Shown: positions 31,982 to 43,462 of the stretch, in pieces
Numbering within the stretch: the first letter of the stretch is position 1
Layout of the letters: every line of letters begins with the position of its first letter
DNA from: Orobanche coerulescens
Taxonomy: Eukaryota; Streptophyta; Magnoliopsida; Lamiales; Orobanchaceae
Direction: 5' to 3'
Length of the DNA stretch: 64,000 nucleotides
Assembly (NCBI GenBank): GCA_033398695.1
Contig: CM065815.1
Coordinates: forward strand, 6,132,501-6,196,500
Notes under the pieces: model-generated
The model's database searches: none
What the model was told of the DNA's origin: nothing
Seen by the model: only the letters and a program-made list of their open reading frames with translations
Translations under genes and position numbers: made by a program

Positions 31982-34601
31982 TTACATTGGGGGCTCATTT
32001 AGGTTGAAACGATGCTTAGTTGGACATTTTGGAGCAGTGTGGTCAACAGAATGACATATACTACACTTTTTTTTTGCACGTCCCTTTTTAGACGGAGTTG
32101 GTTCCATTGTGAAATCCTCAAATAGTTGGGGAATAACTGCAGTGCAAGTCTTTCTATTGTGCCGCGTGCCTCCGTATCTAAGGCATGTTTGAACCTTACG
32201 AGTATGAGTCGAGGACTCAATCCCTGATGTGTGTCTCCTTTCTTTTGGTCGCCCTGCCTGCCTCGGATTGTCTGGTGGTTCACAAAGTTTTACCTTGATG
32301 TTAGCAGGAATGAACCAATCACTTGGGTGAGGTACTGGAATCACAGACCGTCCCCACATTTGGCGAAGGGTGGACACTTTATAGTAATCATGTATATACA
32401 CAGTTTGGTCGTGATTTAGGTACCTTATAGCTGCAGCGGCATGATTGCACGAGATCATATCATGCTGGAACATCATACAACTGCATTTTTGCACTCTCAA
32501 GTCCACAACATAATTTTTCCTATTAGAGGTCACCTTGAACACCCCATCACTAAGAAATTGAACGTTCATGTTCGATCCAGCTCCGACCGCCTTCATCAAT
32601 ATCTCGTATGCATGATACGTTAAAGGTCAGACACTCATTTGCATTTTTATGTCGATCAGATATCCATTCTTCTACCACGGTTCGACATACCTCGAGAAGT
32701 GCGGAAACGGGCAGCCTTCTAGCCCATAGAAGACGGTTGTTCATGCTTTCAACGGCATTTGAATTCATAACCTCGAATCGCCGGACTGGGCACTTCACAC
32801 GAGCCCATTTATTTTCACCAAGCAGTTTCTTTCAAGTAGGTAGGCTTGATTGGACATGCTATTTCTAAACTTTCCATATACCTATTATAGTCCTCGATAC
32901 GATAGCTGTAAGCTGCCGCATTGAAAATTGCAACCACATGTTGACCATACTTAACCAAATGCTTCTGAACGTGGTAACAACATAACCCGTGATGCGCAAG
33001 TGGGAATACCTCTCTAATAGCATTTGCTATGGATCTGTGCCGTCTGAAACAATCAAGAGGTCCTTGGACAACCAAATGCCTCTTTCAATTTGTACATGAA
33101 ATACTTCCACGACTCATCGCATTCGACGCCGCTAACTCCAAAAGCAAGTGGAAATATCGATTGTTACCATCTTTTGTAACAACAGATAATACTCCTCGAT
33201 ACTTACCCCGAAGGTGTGTCCCATCAACAACAATAATTGGTCTAGCATAACGAAATCCAGATACCGAAGCCCCCAAAGCATAAAACATGTATTTAAATTT
33301 TCCAGTATTTGCATCAACCACATAATCAGTTATGGTACCTGGATTCGTCACCTCCAACATATGCAAGTACGATGGGATCATTCTGAAAGAATCCTGATGG
33401 TCTCCATATATCACCGAGATAGCATGGTTGCGAATACTCAATGCCAAGCAATAACGGACTGTCAAACAATAGTCATTCTTAAGTTGAGCCTGCACTAGCT
33501 TCGGAGTCATAATCTGTCCTTCCACTAATAGTTTGTCGGACATGTATTCACCGAGCATCTTAGAAGGCAACTGCTTAGGTGCCTTGCGATTTGGGTCAAA
33601 ATGACACGTATGCTCGTTCAGTGAGTGCACTCTCCAAAATCCACCCCTCCCAGAGGCGCTCAACAAAAAATTACAGGTTTTATCTGTACAAACGGCAGAA
33701 TAGCGCTGCTTATCAGATTTTAGAATACGATAGTCAGACTTCCTTTCCAAATGATATCGCCCAACAGCGTTTTTCAACCTATCTTTGGAGAGAAATACAG
33801 ACCCTCTTTGTAAAGATAGTATATTTGCAGGATGAAATTTCTCGTCCATATCATCATCAACTTCAGAAGGAGACACATATGGAGGTCTACCTGGAATTTT
33901 CCACCCAGACCAGGGAGGAGCTGGAGCACCTTCTTCATCTACTAATTGATCGAAATCAAAGCGCCTCCATTAAGTTCAGTTGCAGTTACTTCTTTTACCA
34001 ATCTTTTGTTGAACATGCCCCTTTTCTCACAATATTTGCAAAATTTTTCAAACCAATGTTTTTGAACCTCGACATCTTCGAGATCGATATCATCGATATT
34101 TATGTCGTTATTATCATCATCACTACCATCACCAGCACTACCACCACCACAATTACCACCAACATCACATACATTATTTGAAGGACCGCAACCATCAAAT
34201 CGAGAACCATCAAATTCCTGAGGAATTTGCATGCTTGAACCCCAATCAGTCAAATAATCCATACGATTAGAATTGTACAGTGGAAAAGAGCTGGATCCTG
34301 GTAAGTCAAATTGTGGACCAAATGAGGGAGCTTTTGGAGGAATGCTAGTTGCATTTTGAAGGCTAACAAAAATCACAAGCTCAACATTAGATTGTAACAA
34401 GTAATTTATATCAGAATCATTCTTTATCTTCATCTTTCTTCTTTTTTCCCCATCAAAATCAATTGAAAATAGAACATAAACATGTTTTGTTCTATCAGCT
34501 TCAACAATAGAGTGGACATTATCTACTAATGTTGCATAGTTCACACCAGCAGCACGGGCAATATTTGTTCTTCTCCACCGTGATAGTCCAAATCTTGCCA
34601 C
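31982..34601 (-). pseudogene. mudrA-like MULE transposase, frameshifted
   Basis: The ATG at 34601 opens an N-terminal module (219 aa) with a PB1-like start, then an acidic Asp/Gly-rich stretch. A one-base shift near 33955 leads to the frame at 33876-33085: a MuDR-type zinc-binding N-domain, then the transposase core with 'PIIVVDGTHLRGKYRG' (first catalytic Asp near 33224). The frame shifts again near 33160 and 33035 around 'LLIVSD' (second Asp near 33043). 'HHGLCCYHVQKHL' follows. A SWIM zinc finger 'CSCMMFQHDMISCNHAAAA' lies near 32480-32540. At the end are two zinc knuckles, one degenerate and one 'CSICHSVDHTAPKCP'. The domain order is that of a full MULE transposase. At least four frame breaks make it inactive as written, unless some are short introns. 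Confidence 0.85.
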
Positions 34602-34960
34602 TTGCCATTAAAACGAATGATAACTTTTTTCCAAAAACTCATCTGTCAAATAATATAAAAAATTTAGATTATTAACTAAAAATTTACACAATTAAATAGT
34701 ATTTGAATATTTTTGATATTTCAAGTATAAACATTATTGGAAATTGAGCGATAAATATACCTTTTATTTTTGCGGTGAAATAATCCTTCTTCTTCGATGT
34801 GAGAGAGCTCGAGATAATTAATCGGAGAAAAAGGAAAAAAATTATCGGTGAGATAATATCGAGAAAGAACGGTGGAAATATTGTGAGAAATAGTTCAATT
34901 CAATGGATGTTGTGGCGTGCTGAGCATGATATTTTTTTAAGTCAAATTTTTATGTTAGTT
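34602..34960 (-). promoter_or_regulatory. upstream region of the transposase gene
   Basis: AT-rich sequence between the transposase ATG and the right array. It probably includes the promoter. No specific box can be assigned. Confidence 0.35.
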
Positions 34961-36164
34961 TCGGGTCACACGTATTCGGGTCTCACGTATTCGTTTTGAG
35001 TAATCCGAAACCCGTGCTCCCTCATGCGTTTCTGTCAATGATGTATTTCGTGACCCGAATAATTACAATTATTTCGTGTGACCAAAATTTTTATGAAATT
35101 TTGGGTCACCTGAATTTTTTTATATCTTAGAATTCATTCTGAGACCCTCTTTTTTTTTAAATTTTTATACATCTCCGAATGTATTCGAGATGTTTAAAAA
35201 ATTCGTGTGACACGAATGATAAAAATCTTCGGAGACCACTTTTTTCTTGACACGAATTCAAGAATTTTTTTTAGGGACATGTAAATAAAAAAAAAGTCTC
35301 CCGAATTCATTCGGGAGATGTAAAAAAAAAAAAAAAACGGGTTACACGAGTCCAATTCGTGTCACCCGAATACCATTCGTGTCACACGAATTGACTTTTT
35401 TTTTTTTTTTTCATAGATTCGTGTCACACCGATTCATTCGGGAGACATAATTTTTTTTTTCTTTTCATCTCCCGTTCATTCGGGAGACCACTTTTTTTTT
35501 TTTTTGTTTTTTTATTTTACATCTCCCGAATGAATCGGGAGACATGTCTTTTTTTTTTTTTTTTCTTAATGCTAAGACATGTGCTGTAGCTTTCTCGGGT
35601 TACCCGAATTCATATTCGGGTAACACGATTTTAGTTCGGGACATGTAAATAAAAAAAAGTCTCCCGAATTCATTCGGGATGTACGAAAAAACAAAACAAA
35701 AAAAATGGGTTACACGAGTCAAATTCGTGTCACCCGAATACCATTCGTGTCACACGAATTGACCTTTCTTTTTTTTTTTTTTTTTTTCGTACATCCCGAA
35801 TGAATTAGGGAGACATATTTTTTTTTTTCTTTTAATCTCCCGTTCATTCGGGAGACCACTTTTTTTTTTTTTTTTTTTTTTACATCTCCCGAATGAATCG
35901 GGAGACATGTCTTTTTCTTTTTTTTTTTCTTTTTTTTTTCTTCTTAATGTTAAGACATGTGCCGCAGCTTTCTCGGGTTACTCAGCATAAAAATATGCTT
36001 TCTCGGGTTACCCGAATTCAGATTCGGGTAACACGAATTTAGATTCGGGTTACCCGAATTTGAATTCGGGTAACACGAATTTAGAGTCGGGTTACCCGAA
36101 TCTGCTGTGCATGTCCCGAATCTGCTGTGCTGTACACGAATTTCTATTACGTGTTACCCGATTT
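34961..36164. repeat. MULE right subterminal palindromic array
   Basis: About 1.2 kb of repeated TCTCCCGAATTCATTCGGGAGA-like palindromes, GTGTCACACGAAT, and CGGGTTACCCGAAT motifs separated by poly-T tracts. Two long near-duplicates (about 35270-35580 and 35635-35960) show recent segmental duplication inside the array. Confidence 0.92.
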
Positions 36165-36355
36165 TCAAACTTCCTCAATATTGTATTTTTTTTGAAGTTG
36201 ACTCGAAAATATGTTACTCGAAATTATAACAAATGACTCATATTTTATTCGAGTAAAGGTCAATTTCGACAATTTGGGTATCAAAAGAGTTGTTACTAAA
36301 CTTGGGACAAAAAAGAATATTACTATATGCAAAAGGGCAAAACAAGTTTTCTCCC
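36165..36355. repeat. MULE right terminal inverted repeat
   Basis: The inverted partner of 25897-26087. It ends GGGCAAAACAAGTTTTCTCCC, then a (TA)n run. Confidence 0.85.
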
Positions 36356-36414
36356 ATATATATATATACATAAATAGTATTCCCTCTTTTTCAATCAAAT
36401 ATAGATAAAGAAGA

Positions 36415-36668
36415 TACTATCTCCATTCTTTTATAAGTGCAATATCTAGACTTTTACGTTTGTCAATGCACAACTTTGATTATTAATATCTTCAATTCTT
36501 TATTTTTAAAAATTATAAGACGTTGATATTTTGAAATTATACTTCGAGATGAATCTAACAAGATCTCACTTGACTATATTTTTTCATATGTATAACAAAA
36601 GATGGTCAAAAGAGAGTATGTGAATAGTGTAATAAACACGTTGCAATAATAAAGTAATGGAGGAAGTA
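36415..36668. mobile_element. Stowaway-like (Tc1/mariner) MITE
   Basis: The ends are TACTATCTCCATTCTTTTAT and the inverse of TACTTCCTCCATTACTTTAT, with TA at both borders. Length is 254 bp, non-coding and AT-rich. The fragment in fructokinase intron 3 (6600-6750) belongs to the same family. Confidence 0.82.
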
Positions 36669-37642
36669 TATTTTATGTACTGATTGATATTATTTAGTTG
36701 TTATGTTTTGACTTTCAATTGTCAAATTGACCCATTTTTATCCAAAGATTATGAACAATTCTTTTATTATTTTTAAAAAGTAAAAATTGCAATTTAAAAT
36801 TGATTATATATACTTTACAATGATATAATTTTTATTATTTTATTGATAAAATTCGTAAATTTCAAACAAATTTTAATCAATTTAATTGATTAAAAATCAA
36901 ACTGAACAAATAAAAAAATGACGGATGGAGTAAAATTTATGTTCAAAAATTAAATATGATACTCTATATCTTAAATACAACAGCTGTTAGATCCGAAAAA
37001 ATGGAGGCGTCCGTACAAAGAAGCAGCCAATCAGGAGGCGAAAACGCATCGGAGGTTTTTTGTTTTTTTGTCCTAAAATAATCACTGCCACAGGGGGCCA
37101 CCAGTCCTTTTTGCTCCCTTTCATGGTTCTTTTCCCTAATCAGTCTTGTCGTGTGAGTCATCATTTACCAACCTTTTACTTAATTTGGGCTGCTTCGATG
37201 CTGGGCTGCAAGGCCGGTAAGCCGACCATCCATAGCATGACACGTGTCCCTTCAGATCTTCCTGGCTTTTTTTTTTTTTTTTTTTTTTTTTATTTTTTTT
37301 GGAAAAAGGAAAAATCTCATACTAGTAGTTGATTTTACTCATTCCCCTTCGTTGAGGAGTTTACGTTTATTCTTGTTATTGTGTTTTTTATATAGAATTT
37401 ATGTTTATAATGTTACATATTCACACCAAGTAATAACAGTTACATCAAGTAATTTACCTCATATACTGATCATCAATATCTTTTAGTTCTAATTCTCACC
37501 GCAAATTCATTATCATTATTTATACAATTTAATTATCTGTCACGTCCAATTATTTACCTAAAAACTTATAAAAATACTCCAATATAAAGCTTTTGATGGA
37601 AGAGAAGACTACTATATTTTAGTAGCAACACAAACGCATGGG
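36669..37642. other. intergenic, no gene recognised
   Basis: AT-rich to 36960, then moderate-GC sequence (36990-37260) without a credible frame, then a poly-T run (37268-37300). The last 15 bases are the left target duplication of the SINE that follows. Confidence 0.5.
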
Positions 37643-37897
37643 GTCCCCAGGGGCATAGACTGATGGTAAGTTGCAAGGTGATTGAGGTGGAAATACTCCG
37701 ACATCGCGGGTTCGAATCCGTGTGGTGACAATACTTTGCTGAAATATTGCAAGGTTTGTTGCTGGGTTCGTGTCTCGTTGGTCCTCTCCCTTGCAGGGCT
37801 GCCATTAGTGCACATCCCTCGATTTAACACCCGTCTGATCAAGGGACCTCTGATACAGGTGGGGGAGTTTCTCGTCTCTCCCTCAACAAAAAAAAAC
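37643..37897 (+). mobile_element. tRNA-derived SINE
   Basis: The 255-bp element has an A-box-like TGATGGTAAGTTGC (about 37660), a clear B box GGGTTCGAATCC (about 37708-37719) and a terminal A tract. A perfect 15-bp target duplication ACACAAACGCATGGG flanks it (37628-37642, 37898-37912), as expected of LINE-assisted insertion at an A-rich site. The long intact duplication suggests a fairly young copy. Confidence 0.9.
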
Positions 37898-38040
37898 ACA
37901 CAAACGCATGGGATTGGGGTCTGTGATTGTTGACCTTTTATGCAGAGGTTATTTGGACTGCTCAATGCACGAGAATCTCGTACGTAAGAATGAGTTTTGA
38001 GCGTATACACGTCTCTTTGTATAATTTTGAGAGTGAGTAA

Positions 38041-38324
38041 GGGGCTGTTTGGTAGTTGCTGAATGGTTTGGTGCAGAATGATTAAGTGGTCAGAATGATT
38101 AAGAGACTTTTAAGATATAGTGCAAAATGAAATACAATTGTTTTTTAATTGTTCAAAATGAAATCAGGACTCTTAATGGTTAAGGGAGGATCAGGATACA
38201 AAATCATTCAGAGAGTTTTGAAACCATTAAGAGGCAGATACTTTTTTCGCCAAACAAGAATTACCTCCTAACGATTCAGAGGTCGCCTCTTAAAGCAACC
38301 ATTAAGAGGTAAATAAACAGCCCT
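38041..38324. mobile_element. PIF/Harbinger-type MITE
   Basis: The ends are GGGGCTGTTTGGTA and TAAATAAACAGCCCT, bordered by TAA on both sides (38038-38040, 38325-38327). The interior is rich in TTAAGAGG/CCTCTTAA. 284 bp, non-coding. Confidence 0.8.
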
Positions 38325-38656
38325 TAAATATACTTGATAAGGGAGGTTCACATTTTTCAAGTATTGGTCATGATGTCAAGAAAGCATCCGTAAAATTTGA
38401 AAACTTTAAGAACTTGTCTTATTCATTACTTGATGCATACTAAGAAGTTGCATGACTATCTTTGAGGTGTGTTGAGATTGAGTAGAGATAGAGGCACACC
38501 CACAAATACACCACACATGCGGCTCCCTTATTTTGTTTCTAAACTCTAAATTTATTTTATATAAGTGCATGGCCCACACACAAAGTAAAAATGGATGGTG
38601 TGGCTTGGGATGTGGTAGAATGAGTGTGCCTATGACATTATTGGAGTGCTTTCATG
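38325..38656. other. intergenic, nothing recognised
   Basis: No gene, RNA or full TE was seen in this AT-rich stretch. Confidence 0.5.
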
Positions 38657-38781
38657 GAGAATGGGGATGCAGTGCACTCCCCCCTTCTCAGTCATTTACG
38701 TCGCGACACGTGTAGCATACATTACACGTGTCGCGCCGTGATTTGTGGAGAAGGGAGGGAGTGCACTTCACCCCCCTTCTC
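38657..38781. repeat. foldback palindrome with G-boxes
   Basis: Almost the whole segment pairs with itself. The outer arms are GAGAATGGGG / CCCCCCTTCTC, the middle arms GTGCACTCC / GGAGTGCAC, and the core CGCGACACGTGTA / TACACGTGTCGCG around an 8-base loop. Both core arms contain CACGTG, the G-box recognised by bZIP/bHLH factors. It is probably a tiny foldback MITE. Borders are approximate. Confidence 0.8.
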
Positions 38782-39649
38782 TATGGAAAAAATCACATCA
38801 TTGGTTGATGTATTGTCTTGAATGATAAAGTTTTGGGTGCACTGATCGGAACCATCGATGTGTAGATTGGGGTGTTTGTTAATATGTAATTTTATACATA
38901 TTTTGGATAATTTTACTTAGCGCAATTGAATACAAATATGTTATAATTGCAGTGTTGTACATTAGTTCTTGATTTATTTGGACTTGATTAAGCTTGCTTG
39001 TTTTTTATATGATTTTGGGGCATTATTCGAGCATTTGGAGTCCATTAGCAAGCAACGAAGATATCTCGACCCCACATATTGAAGAATTGATGCACGTGCG
39101 CAAGAAAATACCAAAAAAGGAACCAAATATGACATGCGACACAACGAGTGTAAGTGACACATGCAGCGACATGACCGTGTCTGTTGGCATGAGTAAGGAG
39201 GCTTATTTAAAACAGTGTGACAATGCCAATGTCAATTGACGCGTCTAGTGTCGGGCACCAACTCATATTTGGTAATGGCATGGTGGGTTCATACACCATG
39301 CCTTTTTGGATTCATACACCACCTATGGGTCATCCCCCTTTACTTTTTTTTCCTCCCCCCTCCTGACACCCCCACCTTCCCCCCTCCCCTTTACTTTTTT
39401 TTCCCTCCCCCCCACCCCATAATTTATTTATTTTCTTTTTTATCCTTTGTTTTACTTTTTATTATTTTTTTATTTTCATCAATTTTATTTTATTTTATGT
39501 TAATATATTTAACAATATATTTTTATATATGTTATTATAAAAATATAAATGAATACACAAAAACAAAAATATGAGACCAAAAATAATATCATTTAACAAT
39601 CCTTCATGAATACATAAACACAAGAATTAAAGACCCAAAATAATATCAT
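38782..39649. other. intergenic with LTR-like fragment
   Basis: About 38870-39230 resembles retrotransposon LTR sequence and shares a block with 12380-12510 (AATTTTATACATATTCTGGG / ATTTTGGATAATTTTACT). 39340-39420 is a C/T-rich tract. No gene was recognised. Confidence 0.4.
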
Positions 39650-40243
39650 TTAACAATCCTCTATAGTTATAAAAGGTGTTTCAGGATTACAAGATTTCAA
39701 TTGTCTATAGTGTTCCAGACGTGACATGAACATAGTTTCCCATCCAGCTGCACACAAGGCTTTGTGGCGGATCCAGTAAGCCGAAATGATAGGCATCAGA
39801 CAATCTCCTTCTAATTGTACCATCACATAATGACTATCATATACAATTGATATCGTAATAATTCGATGGTACAAAAATTCTTCCGGACCTTTCCAAAGAG
39901 GATAGAAAGTGATAGCGCCTTGCTTGGTTAAAAAAATAAGGACCACACCAAACTTGTTGGCAAACAGAATACCTGTGTCAGACATAAGCATCCAGTGTTT
40001 TGCAGGTGCATGCGATTGTAAGAAATTCAATGAAGTATGTAGTTCATCGATTCCATCACTGAAAACTCTAGCATAGGCATGGTATGAACTCAGTGACTCG
40101 TTTAGCAGTTGACGTCGAACATAGAGCCACTCATCTTCGCCATACCCAAGACAAACAGATATTGCTCGAAATCCACAGTTTCCATCACCTCGGACATCTT
40201 GAATATGTGTGATGTAAGGATGGAACATCACATGGAATTTCAT
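39650..40243 (-). CDS. OTU-domain cysteine protease-like protein
   Basis: A single open frame of 197 aa. Near residues 16-30 it has 'DVRGDGNCGFRAISVCLG', where the Asp and Cys of 'DGNC' are the first members of the OTU catalytic triad. Near residue 135 it has 'DSHYVMVQL', supplying the His. OTU enzymes remove ubiquitin-type modifiers. In plants this short OTU type is often found next to, or inside, MULE/FAR1-like elements, so it may be TE-derived and not a housekeeping deubiquitinase. The ATG at 40243 is the first in frame after a stop. No intron or upstream exon is visible because a gypsy-type LTR starts at 40305, so the promoter and perhaps an N-terminal part have been lost or displaced. 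All three triad residues are present. Confidence 0.75.
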   Translation of the reverse strand: MKFHVMFHPYITHIQDVRGDGNCGFRAISVCLGYGEDEWLYVRRQLLNESLSSYHAYARVFSDGIDELHTSLNFLQSHAPAKHWMLMSDTGILFANKFGVVLIFLTKQGAITFYPLWKGPEEFLYHRIITISIVYDSHYVMVQLEGDCLMPIISAYWIRHKALCAAGWETMFMSRLEHYRQLKSCNPETPFITIEDC

Positions 40244-40304
40244 TCATTAGTCGATGAATGTAGCATGATTGAGGCTCTTCGTTCAAGTGTAGAAGTGTGG
40301 TTAC

Positions 40305-43300
40305 TGTAATATCCGCGATTTCGATTTTCGGTAAATTTCTTTTTTTTTTTTTGGGTAGGAGTCCGTTTTGACGGCTCGCTTGTGACCATTTCATCATTCT
40401 AAGGATGATTAATTCTGCACTTTTTGACGTCCGAGTTCATTTCGGTGTCGTTTTGTTGAGTTCCGTGCTTCTTAGCGACTTTTCCGCACTTGAGTTCGAT
40501 TCTTACGAATCTCGTTCGAAGCTGTTGTTTCGAGTTTCCCGTAAATCTGTTTAACTTTGTTAGACGTGTTGTGAACTTTGGTTTGGTTATTCGATCACGT
40601 ATCGTGCGGGCGTTTTGGGCCATTTTGCATTTTACTAAAGTTGTGGGTATCTGCATTCGTATTTGTTGTCTCGACCCTTTTCATGGTCGCGTGTGAGTTT
40701 TATTATAGTTCAAGCTCTTAGTATGATCTTATCTTGGAGCTTTCCATGCGTATCTTGAACTTGATATTTCTATCGGAGGAGTCCGTTGTTGTACCCGTCT
40801 TGAGAGCACTACTGCTGTAGTTTCTGGGTGCATTAGTGCACGCTAAGGGATCTCCTTAATGCATGCTATCGAGCAACAGAGTCAAAGGTCAGTAGCTGGA
40901 TTCAGGCCCGTTAGCGCACGCTAAGGGTAGGAACTAGCGTATGCTAACAAAGATTAGATTCAAACTAGTAGGTACTGGAGTACCTAGGGGTGGTATACCA
41001 TACCGTACCGTTTTTTTTTTGTCGATATCGTATACCGTACCGAAAGTTTCGGTACAACAAAATTCATACTGATACCGTACCGAAAGTTTTGGTATACCGA
41101 AATCCGGTATACCGAAATTTTGATAGGGCTTTCGGTCCATACCAATACCGTACCGAAATTTCAGTATACCGAATTTTATTTCGGTATTGGTGTATACCGA
41201 ACTTATCCAAATACCGAATTACCAAAATATCGAAAAAATCTTGATATAACGATATATACCAAAATACCGAATAAAAAAATACCGAAAATATCGATATACC
41301 GATATATAAATGAAATACCGAATTTTTTTGGTATCTCGGTATATACCGAACTACCGAAAATAAAAAATTTTCATATCGTTACCGTACCGAAAATTTTCGG
41401 TACGGCACCATACCGTACCGAAAATTCGGTATACCGAAATTTTGGGCAATTTCGATAATTTTTCGGTACGATAAATTCGGTATTTCGGCATTTCGGTATA
41501 TTTTGCCACCCCTACGAGTACCCCGTAGCGCACACTAACCGGTACTAGCGCACGCTAGTAATGCTAATATGTATATCCGGGCATCAGGTTTTAAAGGTCA
41601 ACTTTCATTTCTTCTTTCGCCATTCGTCGGGTCCGTTCTTTTGGGGCGATTTGAGATGATCCTCTTTTTCAAGCCTCATCTTGGGGTGAATTGGTGCAAG
41701 TCTAACATCATCAATCATCTTATTTGCTAGGATATAAGGTATATTTCGCTCAAACCTAATTTCGTTGAATTTAGGGGTTTGTCCTTGATTCCGTGAATTC
41801 TGTCCGAATTCATCCAATCGATTCGTGTTATTTGATGTTGTTGCTCATGTTCTATGGGATGTAATTCCATGTTTCGGTTCTCTTTGATCCCGATTATGAT
41901 TTCGCTATTGTGGAACCAAACCCTTGGATCCATGTTGTTTTTAATTCCGAGTTGAATCCCGTTTGGTGTTGATAATTCGTGTGGTGTTATTCTCGTAGTG
42001 TTCGCGGTGCTATCGTGTTCTTGATTGTGTTCGGGAGTTCGGGGCTGTTCGACCACATCCCATCCGTTGTCTCGTTACGATCGTGGTTTCGAGGCAAGTA
42101 CATTGTTCATACATTTCTTGTTTTGTGGATACGATGATCGATGATCGTTTTGGTGTGTTTATTTGGTTGTTTGGAATGAACTTTCAAAATATTTGATTTA
42201 GCCTCGTTAAAGGCTCTCTTTCAAAACTGTGTGTGTTTTGTGAATGTTGTGCTTGTGAATGATTAAGTGAATCCCATGGATATGTTCGATGTCGGTGTTG
42301 TGATTTGATAATATACATATATGCATATATTATCCCATTCAGTGCGTTGTGACTCGACAATTGTGTCGTGCTATGTGTTTGTTGCCTTTGAGTGAATTGT
42401 TTGGATATGTTTGGCGTACTGTGTTATGTGTGTGAATGTGCGAATATGGGCGAGTCTACGGTGACACATGGCTTATGATCATGTGGTCAGGATGCAACAA
42501 GTAATTGATCCAACCGTGAGAGCCTAAGAAAACCTACGGTGACACATGACCTGTGATCATGTGGTCAGGAGACAACAAGTGATTGATCCAACTGTGAGAT
42601 GACGTGGCATGTGTTCACGGTGGTATATATATTTTATTTTGGATGTGTTTTGCCAGGTCGAGTACCTTGGATGTGTTCCAAGATTTCTTATCTTGGATGG
42701 TTATATTTTGTCGACTTTATGTCCGTCGAGGACACGTGATGTGGGTTTTGATTCCTGTGAATTGTTGTTGGATTTTAATTGAGAAAGAAAATCTTTGGGT
42801 TGTGACCCCTTTCGGTTTCCTCGAAAGATAAGGATTCGTTAATCCTAAATGGTTTTCTTTTAAAACTCCGAGGCTTTCATTTTAAAAACATTTTATAAAT
42901 TGTTCTCTTGATTGATGATCTGTCGAATTTGGAAAGTTTTACGCAAACCCCATTTGCCTCTGGAAGTATTTTTCGCTATGTTTAAATCTTTGAGGATTCT
43001 TGGTTATTATTCTTGGAATATGATTTGTATGACTCGTATTTACACTTTGTACTTGCACTAGCAAAATAGTGGAATTTTGCTAACCCCCGAGTAATCGGGG
43101 GGTGGATGTATGTATTGCATTCAGGTTTTTGGGGAGCATAACACAGGGTTGGCGTGAATGATGATGAAAGATGATTGATACTAATCACATGAGGACCCGT
43201 ACGATATCATATTGGTTTAGTTGTACTTTATTTCCGCTGCAGTATTTTCCCCATTGTACAGGAGTATGTTGTATTTCGACCCCTGCGTGGGCATGTATTG

Positions 43301-43462
43301 AGATTGAGTTGTATGTATTAATCAAAAGACCAAATCGGTCTACTGAGTCATTTTAGCCTTAAAGGCGTCGTTGAGATGTTTGATTTTCTTTACCAGCCTG
43401 GTAGATCCTTGAGGGAAGGGTCTACGGAGTGTAATATCTCTGAGTGTATTGAGGGTGTTACA
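40305..43462 (+). repeat. element A 5' LTR
   Basis: It starts TGTAATATCCGCGATTTCG and ends GAGGGTGTTACA. Without the hAT MITE (40985-41514) it is about 2.6 kb. It contains repeats of TTAGCGCACGCTAA-like palindromes (about 40835-40950 and 41525-41570). A roughly 75-bp tandem duplication near 42450-42600, with CTACGGTGACACATG, is single-copy in the 3' LTR. Confidence 0.88.
40985..41514. mobile_element. hAT-type MITE in element A 5' LTR
   Basis: The ends are TAGGGGTGG and CCACCCCTA, with flanks GGAGTACC (40977-40984) and CGAGTACC (41515-41522). The interior consists largely of ATACCGAA / TTCGGTAT motifs. The sister LTR has a single uninterrupted GGAGTACC at 47046-47053, which is the empty site. 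Confidence 0.94.

Larger units (their letters stand above)
25897..36355. mobile_element. Mutator-like element with ULP-like cargo (Kaonashi-type), complete
   Basis: The two ends are inverted copies over about 190 bp (25897-26087 and 36165-36355). Shared blocks include CTTGTTTTGCCC, AGTAACAACTCTTTTGATAC and TTTCGAGT. The flanks are TA runs, so ATATATATA on both sides is compatible with a 9-bp duplication but not diagnostic. Inside lie two palindrome-rich arrays, a ULP1/C48-like gene (+) and a mudrA-like transposase gene (-), converging on a tandem-repeat spacer. Length is about 10.46 kb. MULEs carrying ULP-like genes are known (Arabidopsis Kaonashi, melon CUMULE). Both genes here are frameshifted. 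Confidence 0.88.

Noticed and set aside
33579..34181. 200-aa plus-strand ORF
   Set aside because: It is the antisense shadow of the mudrA-like transposase, with no domain of its own.
37660..37720. tRNA gene
   Set aside because: A and B boxes are present but no cloverleaf acceptor or anticodon stems. The flanking 15-bp duplication and A tail make it a SINE.
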